From contig JACBWW010000020.1 of the NCBI GenBank assembly GCA_020086605.1, forward strand, positions 19,379,250 through 19,443,249: a DNA stretch of 64,000 nt, read 5' to 3'. A program made the translations under genes and the position numbers. This document shows, piece by piece, positions 10,442 to 25,400 of the stretch. This stretch comes from Lanius collurio (lineage: Eukaryota; Chordata; Aves; Passeriformes; Laniidae). Position 1 is the first letter of the stretch. Each line of letters begins with the position of its first letter. Under the pieces are notes generated by a model. That model saw only the letters and a list, made by a program, of their open reading frames with translations, ran no database searches and was not told the DNA's origin.

Positions 10442-13400
10442 CCTTACAACACTAGTTCTTCAGGGGAAAAAAAGAAAAGAAGAGATAAGTAGATCTATAT
10501 GAGTGCAAAGAGGCAGAGATGATAACTTCAGGATCTCTCTGATTACAGTTTCAGGAGACAAGGTATTCTAATTTTCTAGCAGAGTTGTGGATAGTTTGCA
10601 GTGCACTTGAGGAGCAGAGGAAGTGAATATTTGAATAGTTTTCATATATTATATATACAATTTTGGAACACAACTGATCTATAAAAGACCAAAATAAACC
10701 AGTATTTTCCTTTTCTGTGCTTTATGTTGTTTGAGGTGACGTCTAATATTTTGTTTTGGCACACAGGCAGATGTTCTCCATACTAGGAGGGTGAGAATGA
10801 GTTTATGTAATCATCTCAAATGGGACATTTCATAGCTATCATTGATATTATAATCCAGACTGTCTTACTGAAGTCCATTCTGCAACTACTACTTTTGTTT
10901 TCATTTATGTGCTCTCATTTTTTCAGGATTTCCACATTATATTTCATAGACATCATTTTATTCCTTCCTATCCCATTTTTGAAGTCTGCTAAGGTCCTTC
11001 CATACAAGTGTTCAACCAAGTAAGTGACAGCTCACTACTGACTTTGATGGCTGTAGGCTTGAAACCTATGCTGGCCAAAAATACGGCAGACAGAGCTTTC
11101 TTTCAGGAATTTTATGAGCATTATACACATTGGGAACAGTAGTGGTCTTTGAGATCTTCCACCAACCCTTGATAAAGTGTTAAAAAGAGTTAGGAGAGGG
11201 TTGCCAAGGATGAAGAAGAGCGGGTTTCCCAAAAAGGGCAGTGGGAGCAGCAGATGAGGCTGGGACACAGTCACTATTCCCCAGAAGGACCTGGCTCCAT
11301 GTCCAGCTAGAGAGAGCAGAGCAGGGCTGCTGACAGGGAATGGGGGCAGCCACAGTCATCATTGGGCACTAGGCCTGGACATGGAGCTGGGAGAGTTGGG
11401 ATGAGTCCTGCAGGGCTGGGACCAGGGGCCAGGGCAGGGCATGAGCCTACATGCAGCTTTCAAACCCAGAGAGGGAGTCCTCAGATAGGGTTTCTTGCAC
11501 CATTCTCTCTTGCATACAGATAAGCTGATTGTAGTAAATCTGGTGCTGGTGGACACAGGGAATATATATCCTGTAGGAAAGTGTCCACGCTTATCTTATT
11601 CAGAAAAAAAAAAAGCTAAAAAGTTAAAAAAAAAAAGGAAAAATAAACAAAAATATTTAAAATTACCCTTTTAAAAGCATCTTCCTTTTCTAACAGAAAT
11701 CCTATCCCATTAGGAAGAGCTGCACCTAAATTCTTCTAAAGAAAGGTGATAGCTACATATCTGCACTATTACTGTGAAAATGTCAGGTCTCTGATACATA
11801 CATGGATGAGAAACTGCCCTCTATTTTTTATTTTGTTGTTCATCAGCATTATTATTCAACTTTACCACAAAGCACTCAATTCTTCCAATTCTAAGATTCA
11901 TCCTTCTGTCAGCTGCTGTGGAAATGTCTTCATTCAAAATAGCTTTGTGCATGACTGACAAGCAGCTGGAAAGCTGAAATATTTGCATTTGTTCACCAAC
12001 TTTTGAGGCATAAGTATCTCAAACTACCTTTATCCTTAATCTGTTGTGCTAATCAATGGTTTTTGGGGTTTTTTTCTGGGACCAATTTCATGACACTGAA
12101 AGCAATTCTTCCACATAATTTTCTTGGTATGAAGAAGATAGGTAATTTACATAGTTCAGGTTGAAGCTGAAAAATAGTGGCCTAGAGTATGGCTCATGCT
12201 CTTAGACTGAGTCAGAACTCTAAAAATTCTTCTCTCTCAACAGAGTTCTGCATTTATGTGAAAACAGAACTATTTCCTGTACTGGGTCTAAGTTGGATTT
12301 AGGATGATGTGGGAAAGAAAAGTATCTGAGTAATCAAGAAAGGATTGATTCAAAGATTCTTGCTCCTGCCACTTATCCCACAGGTCACTGACAGACCATG
12401 TTTTAGATCAGAAGTCTGAAGGGCAGCCATGGGGATGTGAGTCACCCTTACCACGCAGCTGGAGAGAGATTTTTGTCTTTCTGAACTCTTCCCCTCCTGC
12501 ATATTAGCTCGGAAAGGTCTGGTTGGTTACACTTGCTCTCCGAAGGTGCTATCAGTCATTCTTTAAAGGAAAGAAGACAGCTTTCAAGTACAGTCTCTTC
12601 CAGATCTTCAAATTCTGTCATTTCAGAAATATGTTATGAGATATGGGTGGGGTTTATTTTGTTCAAAAGAAATCCACAATGGGCTAACTGGTGTGCTGGA
12701 ATGAGACTCTCTACCTCTTGCAATATAATGGATAATGTCAGAAAAAGAAACATTCTAATATTGATTACACTTCTAGTCATGCAAGGGTGGTGTTTCTAAA
12801 AGGAGCATGCAATTCTGAGACTTTTTAATAGTGCTATTAGAGCTGTTTAAAAGTGAGAGAAAGGATTTTTTCCTGGAAAATGATACCTCACTTGAAACCA
12901 CCTGTCATTGCAATAATTTCACTTTCCCTCTACTTCCTAAGTCAGAAGACTCAACTTCTGCAAATTGTAACCCACATAACATATCTTATCAAATAAAATA
13001 CTTTATTAGCTGAAATGCCTTACTGAATGTGTCTCAGGTGATGATATGGGGAAGTGGATATTACTGAAACTTTAATACCTACTGGTATTAAAAATTAATT
13101 TTTACAATACATAAAAGCTTATTGTGCATGATGGAGTAGAGTAATATCTTGTATGCTAGCTGTGTGGTCTTCTAAAGCCACTGTAAATATTGAAAAATAT
13201 TTATTTTCAATTTAAAAAAAATGAAAAAATCACTTTTTTGGTTTTTGCCCATGATGTCTTTGAACAAATTATATAGGCAAGAAAAAAGAGACCTTTTTAT
13301 TCTCTGTTCGTAGTCAGAAACCTAAAAATGTCTATGACTGGTAGCTGGCAGATTTGATTGCTGGGGTTTTTTTAAAAAAATTCAGTCTGGGTACAAGAGA

Positions 13401-16400
13401 ATGATCTGTATGCAGAGTATGCAGTTAACCACTGCTATTCACCACCAATAACACAGATGGATCTGCTGATTTAAGCTGTGAAACATACGGCTTTAGTAAG
13501 GAAGAAATGACAGCTGAGCTAAGTATCTTTGACAGAGTAACTCTAGAAAAAGAATATAAAGTTAGTTGCTTTGAAAATTGCCTTGCTTTCTTCAAAGCCT
13601 ACACTCTTCACTTCACCCTCTGTCACCTTAATATCCATGAGTTCTGTTTCATGTAAGAAGTTTTTCATGTCTTTGTACCTTTCAAAATTATATGAGATAC
13701 ATAGCCAGGAGCAACTGCCAGAATAAGCATTACTGAGTACAGAACATGCTATTTCTTTCAAGTCCGAGAAACCAATTGCTTTTATTACATTAAAAGCTGA
13801 CCATGGATATATCTCTTCTCCCATTACACTTAGCCTTTCTTTCAAAACTATTACCAGTGTATAATTTCATTAAATTCCAACTTGTCTCCTTAATAAAAAA
13901 CTTTCAAATTCTTCTGATTAAAAAAAAAAAAAAATTAAAAGGCTATGTAGGACTTATTACACTTCATTTCAACAGTCACTGAGGCTACAGTTCTGACACA
14001 TAAGTATAGAACTTTTAGAATTCATACTTAGTTTTGTTAGACCTCTCAGTCTGAAATTTAGGAAGAGATGACTCTAATTAGCTTTATTCTTTTTGTGCAA
14101 TAAAAAGACCAGAAATTTTATACAATTTATTTTAATTTGGGTTAATTGATTTGGAGAAGATACTGTAGTTTTTCATGTTTCCACATGAAACTGTTTCCTT
14201 TGTAGACTTGGGCAACCATGGCTCACACTGTTGTTCATGTAATAGTAGCATTACTGAGGTTGCAAACTGCAGAAACAGTAAAGAGCAATGTTATTGGATA
14301 TCAGGTGTATATGAGGCTTTAAAACTGCATCATGGTTCTGAAAAATGCAAACCTCAGATTTTGCAGAATGCTCCCTGAAGGACTTCTGAGAAAGTTCAGA
14401 AACACAAACACCTAGTTCTATTTTTACACTCTCTCTTGTACAAGATCCTTATACAAATCCTCCACTCGTAGCCTGTTGTATGTTCTTCAGGTATATGAGG
14501 TTTTCTGCTTTAATAGGGCAAGTAAAAATGCCTCCATACTCTAAGCAATATTAAAAAATTCAACAACTCAGTAGAATTATTTTTTGTCTAATCCTGTACA
14601 TATATGAATTTCAAATACAGCTATCTATGACTAAATGTGGTAGGTATTAGGAATACTGCTCTGACCTTATTACAAATGAAGGTTGACTAGCAATTTATTT
14701 TTTATTGGATCAGATTTTTACAGTCATTTGGATGGGATATAGCCATGTATCTCAGCAATCTTTTTTGAAGAAGAGACATTTATTTTTAAGATCCACAAAA
14801 AGCTTGTACTCAAGCCATAGAAGTTTGAGCCTCAGCCAGCTATTAATTTGATGGAACTATTCTTCTAAAAAGTCATTATAGTTTTGCCCTGGAATCCTTA
14901 GAGAAAGGGCTTCTCATGGCATTCACAGTGAATTTTGGGGGTCCCAGAGGCATTTCAGCTCATAGTAAGTCTTTCAAGACGGGGAACACAGAAAGGCACT
15001 TGGTGACATTTCTGTATCTAATCCAGGAATGTGAAAGTTCTTACTTCTGTTTGGTACTAAAATCTGAACAAGAACCTAGGCTGAGAAATTTATTTGAAAA
15101 TTTCTTACTAGATGAAAATTTCTTACTAGTAGAAAATTTGACTTATCTCAAGGGTGTGGCAACATGGTGCTGATATAACAGCTGTGTGAGGACGTTAACG
15201 CTGAGACAGAAAAACTTGTCTGTTAGCATGATCTTTTTTTCACCTTCATTCCAGTTTCTTATTCATGAAGAAATAACAAATTTAAACTTTCCAAGATATA
15301 AAAGTTCCACACTAACAACTCATGTCCAATGTTGGCCACTATAAGGAAATTCTAGCTCTGGAGGATTTAATGTTAGGAGGGAGGAAATATATTACACCAA
15401 AAGTGTTTCCTATTTCCTTTACATTCTTGGGTTTTGTTTACTCTCAACTGAATTAAAGTCATTACCAATTTATTTTTGCTGTCTCTTGTCCTTGCCCTGA
15501 GTTAGTATGCAGTGATTGCTTTCATATAACACATTGGACTTTGCCATGTAATTGGCATTGGCATAAGTAAAATGTATTACCACAGGAATTCAAGATATTA
15601 TCTGTCCTTGCTACAAATAATCTATTTTCAGAAAAAAAATTGATGTTGTGTTTCATACATAACATGTATCAAATGATACACAATATGTATCACAGTTCTC
15701 CTTCTTACAATGTGCATGCCTCAGGGGAAAGGAAATGCAGCAGTGGGAGTAGAACATTTTCTTCTAAATATGCAGCTCAGTGCAGCACTTTCAGTCTTAA
15801 CTGATTATTATTTACTAAGGTCTCTACATACAGAATGCTGGGGGTTTAGATCTTACAATATATTTTGTGCAAGTTTTTTGAGGAATGTTAAAATAACAAA
15901 AGTAGACTTATTTCAAGAATGACTGAATTTTTACTGGCAATTTCCAGAGATTTAAAAGGATGCTTAACTTTGGTATACAAATATAAACATTTTTGCTTAG
16001 CTGTTGTGGGAATCACCTTGCTTCTTGTTATAGCAAAACATATTGTACACTGAGGAGAAAAAATTATCCCAAAATTTTTGATATATTATATAATAAAATG
16101 TGTACATAGTTGTCTGTGTGTATAATTATGTTACACACCTTATTCACTTAGCTGTATCTACCATATGATTTTAAACATTTGTTATAAACTCTTAAATGTG
16201 ACTTAAAAAACAGTTTAACACAATTAATAAACTTGAAGAGTCAAGATTGGAGAAATAGCATAGATAAAACTTACAAAATTATAGAAACAAAACAGTAATA
16301 GCTAAATAATCACATTATACCATACTAGGCATACGATATTTAGCACGTGCAATTCAAACTAAGAGAAGGGAGTGCATCTGGATTTTAAAAATAAAAAAAA

Positions 16401-19400
16401 GAAAGAAAAATTGGAAGTTCAATTCTTTAGCAGACAAGAAATATTCTTCATATGCTTTTCATTTTATGGGGTAAAATCTGGTTTTATGTCACATAAAATC
16501 AGATGCAGATCACACTTCAGGAGAAATATTCAAAACTAGGTAGAGAGTAAGAGCAGTAACTGATAAAAGCAGAGCTGAGGGAAGACATTTTGCATCCTGG
16601 CTGAAGTTAGTCCTATATGTCTCTTTGTCCTATCCTTGTCACATAAACTTGCTATACTTTGTTTCAGGATGTTTTCCATTCTTACATGGAATAGTGGGTA
16701 TTATTTATGAGTACTTAAGAATCTCTCACAAGATTTGCGACATCTAAGCTTCCAGTATTCTCTAGAAAATAGTTTACATTGTGGAAGTCAGGCATGAAAA
16801 CTCATTAAATTTTAGCCTTAAACAGGCTAAGGTCTTCTGAAACTTCCCCTTCCCCTAAATCTGGCAGATAGACAGCCATTCCCAATGTACAGTTAATGCT
16901 GCATCTGTCTCTATAAACGTTCTGTGGAAGATATATCTTTTATTTGGCAATTAGTAAAAGTGAATGTTCCACCAAGGACAAATAATCAGATTCCACAGAC
17001 CATCTAATACAGTTAATGCCAGAAGGAGAAAACCATAGCAGCACAAGATTCTTGAAAGCTTGATTAAATATTTAGTGATACTATAAAAATCCCTTTATTG
17101 ATTATTGTAACATTACTGAACATGTGTCATTTGAGACCTATGATAAGTATTTCATGTATTTATGAAAATTGAGCTGTAAATCTGAGAAAACAGCTGCTAT
17201 TAAAACCAAGATGGCTGTATTACAAGCCAGCAAGACGTAAAAGGATTACATTTAGGAGGTTGAATTCAATGTCATTCTTTTTTCAGTCATGAATGTAAAA
17301 TCCATTCTGTTGGCTAGAAACCAGAAGTAATTCCTTTGAAATATGTATTCAAGGGGAATGGGGGGAGGACGACAATTAGTTTTGGAAACAAGAATGTAAT
17401 TTCTGATTGCAACAATAAAGATCCATGAAAGCTGTCCTTGACTATTAAATAAAGCCAATGGTGTGCATTCTTGTCATGGCACCACTTTGCTTCTGAATTA
17501 CCACCTATTCTGAAAATTGCAGCGATCTACAAGCTCTCAGAGACTGTGAACTGATGGAACTGTGAATGTGACTGTGAATTGATGACTATGAATTTGAGGG
17601 ACAGCTTGGATATTTCCATGAACTTTCTCTATGGTTTGTGAACTTTTCTGGTGAGGCTCACAGAGAGTCAATGTGGAGAAATATTTTCTTCTGTGTTGGC
17701 TAATAAATGGAGCACATCTTTTAATAGGGAAGGGTAAAACTTGACTTGTTTCAGTGAAGAAAATGCAGGATAACTGCATAAATCAAAGCAAAACCAATAG
17801 TGTGGGAGGGAAGCCTCTCAAGGTAAATGACAAGTATTGATGCAAGAAGAACTGGGTATAAAGTGGTTATGAACAAATTTAGTTATAAATTGGAAAATTC
17901 CTTTTCAGAGTAACGTGGATAACCGAATTGCTTTTAAAATGGGTCACTTAATGAAGGAGTAATATGGGAGCAGCTAGGGGGCTATTCTGGATGCCCAGCA
18001 GGTTGTTTGAGTGATTTCCATGCCCTCACCCTACAGTCCCATTTCTCTAGATTTTTACTGACTTCTGTAGTTTTTGTGCTGTGCCCATTTCAAAAGGGTT
18101 TTTAAAAGACAGTTTTTAACTACAGTCTGAAACTGAAATGTTCCTAAAAGATATAACATTTAATTTGTACTTAATATTTAAATAAGTATTTAAGCACATT
18201 GTGAAGATGGAATTAATTGTGTTGAATCAATCATATTTCTCTCTTGGGATAAAATTAATTGTTCATGTGAAAAAAGGTCTTCAGTTTATTCATCATCTAA
18301 CCATTACTTAGACTACTAATTCTAACAGTGAAATAATTGTTTCATTGTTTATTCTTTGCTGCTCAACTAAATGCTTATTTTTTTCTGTAATAACATGATT
18401 TTGAAAGGCAAAATCCATGCACAGAATTGACTGCCCACAATTACTTTCATATTGATATGGTTTACATTGAAGTACTATAGAACAAAAACCTTAAGAATCC
18501 TAAAAGGACTGTGCCAATGAGCTCTTATCCTTCCCATCAGGCATTCTGTAAACACTTATATTCCTGGCTTCAGAGGTGAGGAATGACTCAGACACAAAAG
18601 GATTGAAGTCCTAACTATCCTAAAACGTTGTAGCCATTGTGTCTGTTGTGTCCTATCCCATCACTCAGCACATCAGAGATTTCTGACTGAATCCCTGTTT
18701 CACAACTGTTCCTCACTGCTGCTTTTGGTTAGAGCTCCAAGAAAGGAGCTGTATTTCCATCTCTCTATCATTTTCTAGAAGTAGAGCATCCTTCTCTGAA
18801 TTTTGTGATTATCCTGAATCCTATTCTTAGTGTCTGGTTGAAATTTAGCAACTACATTTTAGGCAGTCTGACATTGGCTAGTACAGTCTGGTCCCCTAGT
18901 GTTTTCTTGGTTCTAGTCAGGTCAAAATCTAAGTTTTGCAGTTTCTTTTCCATTTAGTGAACTGGTTCCTAATGGGGAGAAAAATTTTACCAAATATTTT
19001 CAGAGAGGGAGGTTGTGTAAGTATCTCAACCAAGGACAAAAGGTGCTGTTTGTTTATGAATAGAGTTTAAGACTTAAGTAGGAAGCATTTTAAACACTTT
19101 AGCAGTGTAAGCAACTCAGAGAATACATGGAAAATATCCACACAGAATTGAGCCAGTAATAACAAGGCAAGTCAGGAGCTGGAGAGAGCAAGGTCAGACT
19201 CTTCTTTTTCATTCATCTGTATTTCAGAAATTATAGCTATGTTTAAATCAGTGTTAAGGTGGCACCTAGAAGGCAGATAATTCTGAAAACAAATATGTCC
19301 TTTTGAAAAGACCTGAATTTTGAATGGGTCTTGAATCTTTGACATCATATGAAAATATTCTATTTTTATAGGACGGACAACAAAATGTAAGAGTTTAACA

Positions 19401-22400
19401 ACATCTGGATCTCATTTCAAGCCATAGAAGGGGAGAAAAAAGTCAAGAATCTGATTTAGCTGTATGTGCTTAGCATAAGAAGAGTCATAAATGCTTGGAA
19501 TATTATATTCAGGCAGAGAGACTGGAGCAGAGCAGAATGCAGTGATATATTAAATAGTTGCATTTCTATTGGATTATAAATTGTATTGGTTGTTTCCCAA
19601 ATACAATTTTGAAAAAGGCTTATATCAAAATTTCTTTTGTTACAGTCTCTAGGGAATTAAAATGTGACAGTAAGTAAGCTCAGGCAGCAATGGTTTTATG
19701 AGCAGACTAGCATACATTAAAAATGCTGATGTGTACAATATTACCTCAGGTTGCAGTGTCAACAGAATATAGATTTATTCCAAGAAAAAAGTATTTTCAG
19801 ACAAGTTTGCTTATATATCTAGCATTCTTGTAAATTAGTTTAGGGCTTATGAAAAATACCAACCTAGACGAGAGGAATGCTGGAGCTATTTTTTAATTCC
19901 CAGTGAGCTATAAAATGGGAAGGAGTTCAGCTTTTTTCAGACTGGCCTACCAACTTATTTTGCTTGTGCCTGAGTAACCCAAATCATGCCAGAAAGGAAT
20001 AGTGGGCAATGCTAGCCAGGACATCACAGCTGTTTGTGTTGCAAGTTGCTTACACCCTAATCCCCGGTGTTTAGCTCAAGCGCAGGTCAAGGCTCCTTTG
20101 TCTTCCACATCTTTTCAGAAGTACTGTGTAGACAGTAACTATATTGTGCTTAAAACAAAAACTTTAAGGGGTTTTTGTACCTTTATCTCACCGAACTTTG
20201 TCTCTGTTCCTTCCAAGAAGTGACTATCCAACATTTCTATTAAGCAGTTGATTTGAACGCAATTTCTGTAATCTCCATCGCGTCTTTACAAAAATCTTAC
20301 ATCTAACTGTTCCCCTAAAGCCATAAAACACTGTCATAAACTGCACATGAGACTGACTAACAGATAATGGCCAAATTTCTTATGTCTGTAATCTGAAGTA
20401 ACACTAGTGTAAGAACTCTTTAACACTCTCTTGTTGGTGATTGTTTTCCTATTAGTATTCATTTTCTGCTGTGGTTGGACGTGGTATCAGGGACTGATTA
20501 AGCCTTTATGTAATCTAAATGTTTTCGTGTTCAGATCAATGCACTTCCACAGTTTTCCAGACCCATTCTGTTTCTCAGATGTTATGTTTTACGTTAATGA
20601 CTTACATTAATGAATGTCTTAAAAAAGGTAAGAAAGGGATTCAATCAGAAGAGACAGAGATCCTGTCAGGAGAGAGGGTTCACAGTGCAGGCACACAAAT
20701 TCTTTTTGATTCTGGCCCTCCTCCTTCTGTCATCTTTTCATCCCATTAAATGCCAAATCACTAGCAGTGAAGGCAAGGAATAAATAAAAACCAAAAGGAC
20801 AAAAGATGGCCAGTATTACAAGGGGCAAACTGCTGCTGTGTGGATACAATTTGTGAAATATTTGTTTGTATATATTGCTTGCTGTCTTTAGGAAGAGCAA
20901 ACTTGCCTCCAACATCATTTTTTAGATATTTCTTAGAAAATGGATGGGGGAAGAAGGATGATCTTTCTAGCATTTCCAAGAATAGATACAGAACAACAAG
21001 CAGCCTAAGATACTGGATTTACCTTAGTGAACATGATATTTTTCAGTGAAAAGATATTGATAAAAAAACTGTGATATGGTTTTAAAAAAACCTCCACCCT
21101 AATATGTTTTTCTTTGCTTAAACATTTATATTAACTAAGCTTAGATGATAATTTTAATTATTATGTTCTTTTTCCTTTCATTTATTGTTTTGCTGGAAAA
21201 ATGGATGGCCATGATTAGATGAAATTATTCTTAAATTTCTGTTTTAATGACTCCTTGGCATAATAGTAATGAAAAAAGTCTCAGAAGCATAATTACTTAT
21301 TGTAGCTTGAGAAGAAAAACATTTTAAGTGTTGATGAAGAGAAGTACTGCAACTGGCTATAATAATTTTTCTGGAAGCAGGGTTTTTGGCTTTATTTTAA
21401 AATAGAAATTTGGTATATTACCATAATTATAATCCTAGATATATATTACTGTTTTAATGAAAAATTAAAATCTCAAATATGAAACTGCACCCATAAGAAG
21501 CATCTAAAACTCTGTGGAGAAAGTTGGAGTGTTGCCAGTAGGATGGTCTAATGAATATTCACAGAAAACTTAAATGCAGCACTATGGCAAAAATGCAGTA
21601 ATTTTAGAGCTTCAGAGTTTAAAAAAAAAAAAGGGGGGGGTTTACTTTTATTTACTGTAATTACTAGACCATATTTTGCATTTAGAGTATATGGGTAACA
21701 TATAAAAATATGTGGATGAATCAGAGATATTTTAAGAATGTCTCTGAAACAAAAATATTTTTTTATACTTTTCAGAAACCTCTAAGAGTTTTAGTAGAAA
21801 GAGCTAGCAGTGGTAATAATTCATAGTTTAAAGTAATCAATTTCCCTTTTGGTTTCCATGGGAAGCAGTGATAAGTAATAAGTGTTATAAGTATTAATAG
21901 AATTAATAGAATAATAAAGTATATCTAGTTTCTATTTCTAAGCTTACATTCACTTAGATTAATTAATACACAGCCTATAAAATTTTCATTTATTTCAGTT
22001 CATAAGACTGAATAGGATGTTTCAAATTACAAAAGGGAGTAATTTCTGAGGTAGCTCTGGGTGAGATGCACACTACACATACATGCTTCTCAATGAAAAA
22101 AGCCACGTCTCCTTCCCACCTCTGAAATCAGTATATGAAGTACCACTCATGGCTGCTGATTTTGAGAGAGTGGCATCTCATACCAAACAAAAGGATTTCT
22201 ATTTCAGTTGGACTGAACTCACCATTCCAGGGACTGTCTTTAGATAGAGCAGTATTTAGTTGCAGGCTTTGTATTTAGACTCATGAGTGCTAATTTCTGT
22301 CACACTAGACTTATTCAGAGCAGTGTCTGCATTATGGACTACTATAAACTGACATTATAAAAAGGGGGTTTTTATGTCCTTTTCCAAACCCCCTGTTTTG

Positions 22401-25400
22401 TGTCTTACTTTTTGCTTTGTACCTGCAAAGTATGTAAACTGTTCAATCCTCACATTGCATGTTCCATGCTTGTCAGTTCTTCATGTTTCAAACACTGTGA
22501 ATACTCATACAAGTCATTTGTGCACCTTCAGCTGTGGACATTCAATCCCTCTCATGATAAACTCTTTGCTTTATTAAAATTAATCAGCAACTTAATTAAT
22601 TAATCCATCATCCATTAAAACACTTATGCCTGGAATGTATATTTTGTGACTCAGATATTTCTTTTGAATGTATCATGCATTTTTAATGAAAGGAATGAGT
22701 ATAGTCTAGATAAAAGAGATGGGTTACAGCTGGGTGCTACAGCATGGCATGAAAACTTGGTTGATATCACTTTGGGAAGTCCATGGAGTTCACTGAGGAT
22801 GAGAGAGTGAGCAAGTACACTATAGCCACTTTTGAGACAAATATCTGCCATTGCATTATATAATGTCCTCCTGACAGTTAGACAGTGTGGAAATGGTAGT
22901 ACAGAATTACAGTATCCCTGTACAAAAGTGAAAACAGAAACCAAACATAAACTGGCAGAAGCTTAATGAAAAGCAAAACCCCAACAAAGTACCTGGGCTC
23001 AACACATCTGCCTGAGCAGTCAAGGAGCAGACTTCAAGTTTCCCAAAGCAGAGAACCAGATGCTGTCCCTCAGTCCTCAACTCCTGATCTTTAGTTATAC
23101 ACTCAGTTATAACCCCATGTCCTTGAAAAAGCAAATATTGCCATTTTGCTACATATAAAAAAAATTGGTTCTGATTAACACGTAAATTGAAGTAATCTTC
23201 AGCTCTACAAGGTGTCAAACAATTTATATGTCTTCACTGATTACAGTCATAACATTAAAATGGAAAAGTAGCTTATTCAGGACACTTTTTTAATTAAGAC
23301 TTTGACCATTGGTAGCTTACCTTTCATTAAGCACCTTGAATACCACACTAACTTCATTATATGCTGCAGTAAAGTGTGAGTATCCTTAAAGTGGAATTCA
23401 CTTGTCCAGAATTTGCTGTTCTTCAGCAAAGTACTCATCATTTGTGAGGGTGCTATGGATGTTATACCTCACTTTTGCTGATAATTCAGCCTTAATTATG
23501 CACAAATTCATGTTCAATTTTTATTAAACTCTAATGAAGAAATTACTTTCAGACTTTTTCAGGTCCTGCTGGGAGCTCTTCTATTTTGTATCACTAATGA
23601 ATTAAATTCTTAACTTTATTACTACATCTCTTGAACAATCAGAGTTTCTGGTTCATGAATCACATCATTATTATTTTACTATGATTTTATTTTTATTTGA
23701 TACACTGTAGTTCTGAATTATAGATAGCCTTTGTTTTCATTCTACTGCCTCCCAAGAAAAATGCACTGCTTTTTTCCCCATTGTCACAACTGCAAATCCT
23801 TAGAGTAGTATGTGGAAGAGTTTACTTTCCCCAGGAAAAAAATAAAAATAAAAAAGTTGTAATATGCAGAAAATCCTCAAATAGTTTTTGCAAGAAGAAA
23901 AGTAGTTTTTTTCCACATTTATGTGTAGAAGCTCACAGTATATAGACTGGCACATTGCCATTTAATTTCATAGAACTATGGAAAGCTGAATTCATTTAAT
24001 CCTGCTGAGATTCCAGCCTTTTTGCTTCCTGCAACAAATCAAAATTATTAAAAACTATCTGCACTCAAACCTTCCGTAACTGGAAATTTTTTTAATGTAC
24101 CCTAGACCAGAAGGAAACACAGGTAAAAGAGGTAAAGTTATTAAAACTTGATTAGTGGAGATTGATAGAAGCCACATCATAAGGTAGAGTGACTAATGCT
24201 GAAATTTAGAGGAAATGATTAGATAACAAAAGTCTGTTTTAGAGGACCACACTGGATAATGTAATAGGACATATCTTTAACCTGAAAAATTATAATAAAA
24301 CTTGTAGAAAAGTTTGGAACAACAAAGACAGTGATATGACTGACAAAAAGTAACACCACTCATTTAAGATCACCTTATCTCTGATTATAAACATCATATG
24401 ACACAAAATGCTACTTATCAGAAATATTGTAAAAGCAAATTCACTTAAGTAGTTTGGAACATTGTGGAATTTTCACCTTTTTGCCTAGGTTCAAGTTACT
24501 GGGTTCCTTTCCCAGTTTCATTAATATATCTATTAATTTTAGTGCAGAAATGCATAACTTAGAGTAGTAGAAGATGATAGTATTGTCTATCAAAGTGATT
24601 TTACCTTTTTTATAATTGCTGTAAATTATTTAACATCTGCATATTTCATATACTACCCATCTACCAAGGTCCTCCTTGGGACTACTAATATTTCTCATTC
24701 CTCCTGGGCTGTGCTGCTGTCCTAAATTTGAGGTGAGGTAACTCTTGGCCTTAACACCACATTACTTATTTCAGGAAGAATTTTCAAAGGATGACTTTTA
24801 TAATTTTTATCTACATGACCAAATAAGCAAAAAAATGAAGGCTATAAACTAAATAAGAGCAATTATACTGAATTTATAAACTGCAGACTGAATGAGGGAG
24901 CTTTTACAGCAGGTCCCCCTGTCTCCCCTTCCATGTCTCTACCCATTCTTTCCTGTCCTATACTTTGTTCTGTCTCAGAAGAGTGCAAAGGTCCTACACA
25001 GCATATAAAATGGCATTTTATATCTACCTTGTGTATGATTTTACTCATTAGAAAAAGACTAGACAAGATGTGGGAAACACAGGATCAGACCTCTGATATT
25101 TGACATAAAAAAGTGGTTCTTGTCCTTGATTACTTATGATATCTTGTTATATTTTGCCCTGTTAATTTATCCTATACAGAGGTAGCTAATGATGCCAAAT
25201 TGTTGAACATCAAATAGTTTGTAAAATACCTTTCCATAACAAAATTCAGTTTACCTTCCCTCTGTCTGTTTCCTATTCTTTACCGTATACCTTTGTAAAT
25301 TGTAATTTTTTGCCTATGCTGGTTTGTTTGTTTGTTTGTTTTTTTAAGCCAGGTTTGGTTATTTTCTAGTCACTGACACCTAAATATATATTTTCTGTTA

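Noticed and set aside
11140..11175. Possible CR1 3' end (GGTCTTTGAGATCTTCC)
   Set aside because: Only about 30 bp of weak similarity, no tail and no ORF2 motif.
13543..13845. 100-codon minus-strand open frame
   Set aside because: No recognisable domain and no splice or promoter context; frames of this length are expected by chance in 64 kb of AT-rich DNA read in six frames.
22651..23218. Two adjacent minus-strand frames (97 and 103 codons)
   Set aside because: Considered as one broken gene, but neither resembles a known family and no shared domain spans the join.
23966..23996. TTTCATAGAACTATGGAAAG resembling an antisense CR1 start
   Set aside because: The similarity does not extend into the GGAAGGGACC part of the CR1 end.
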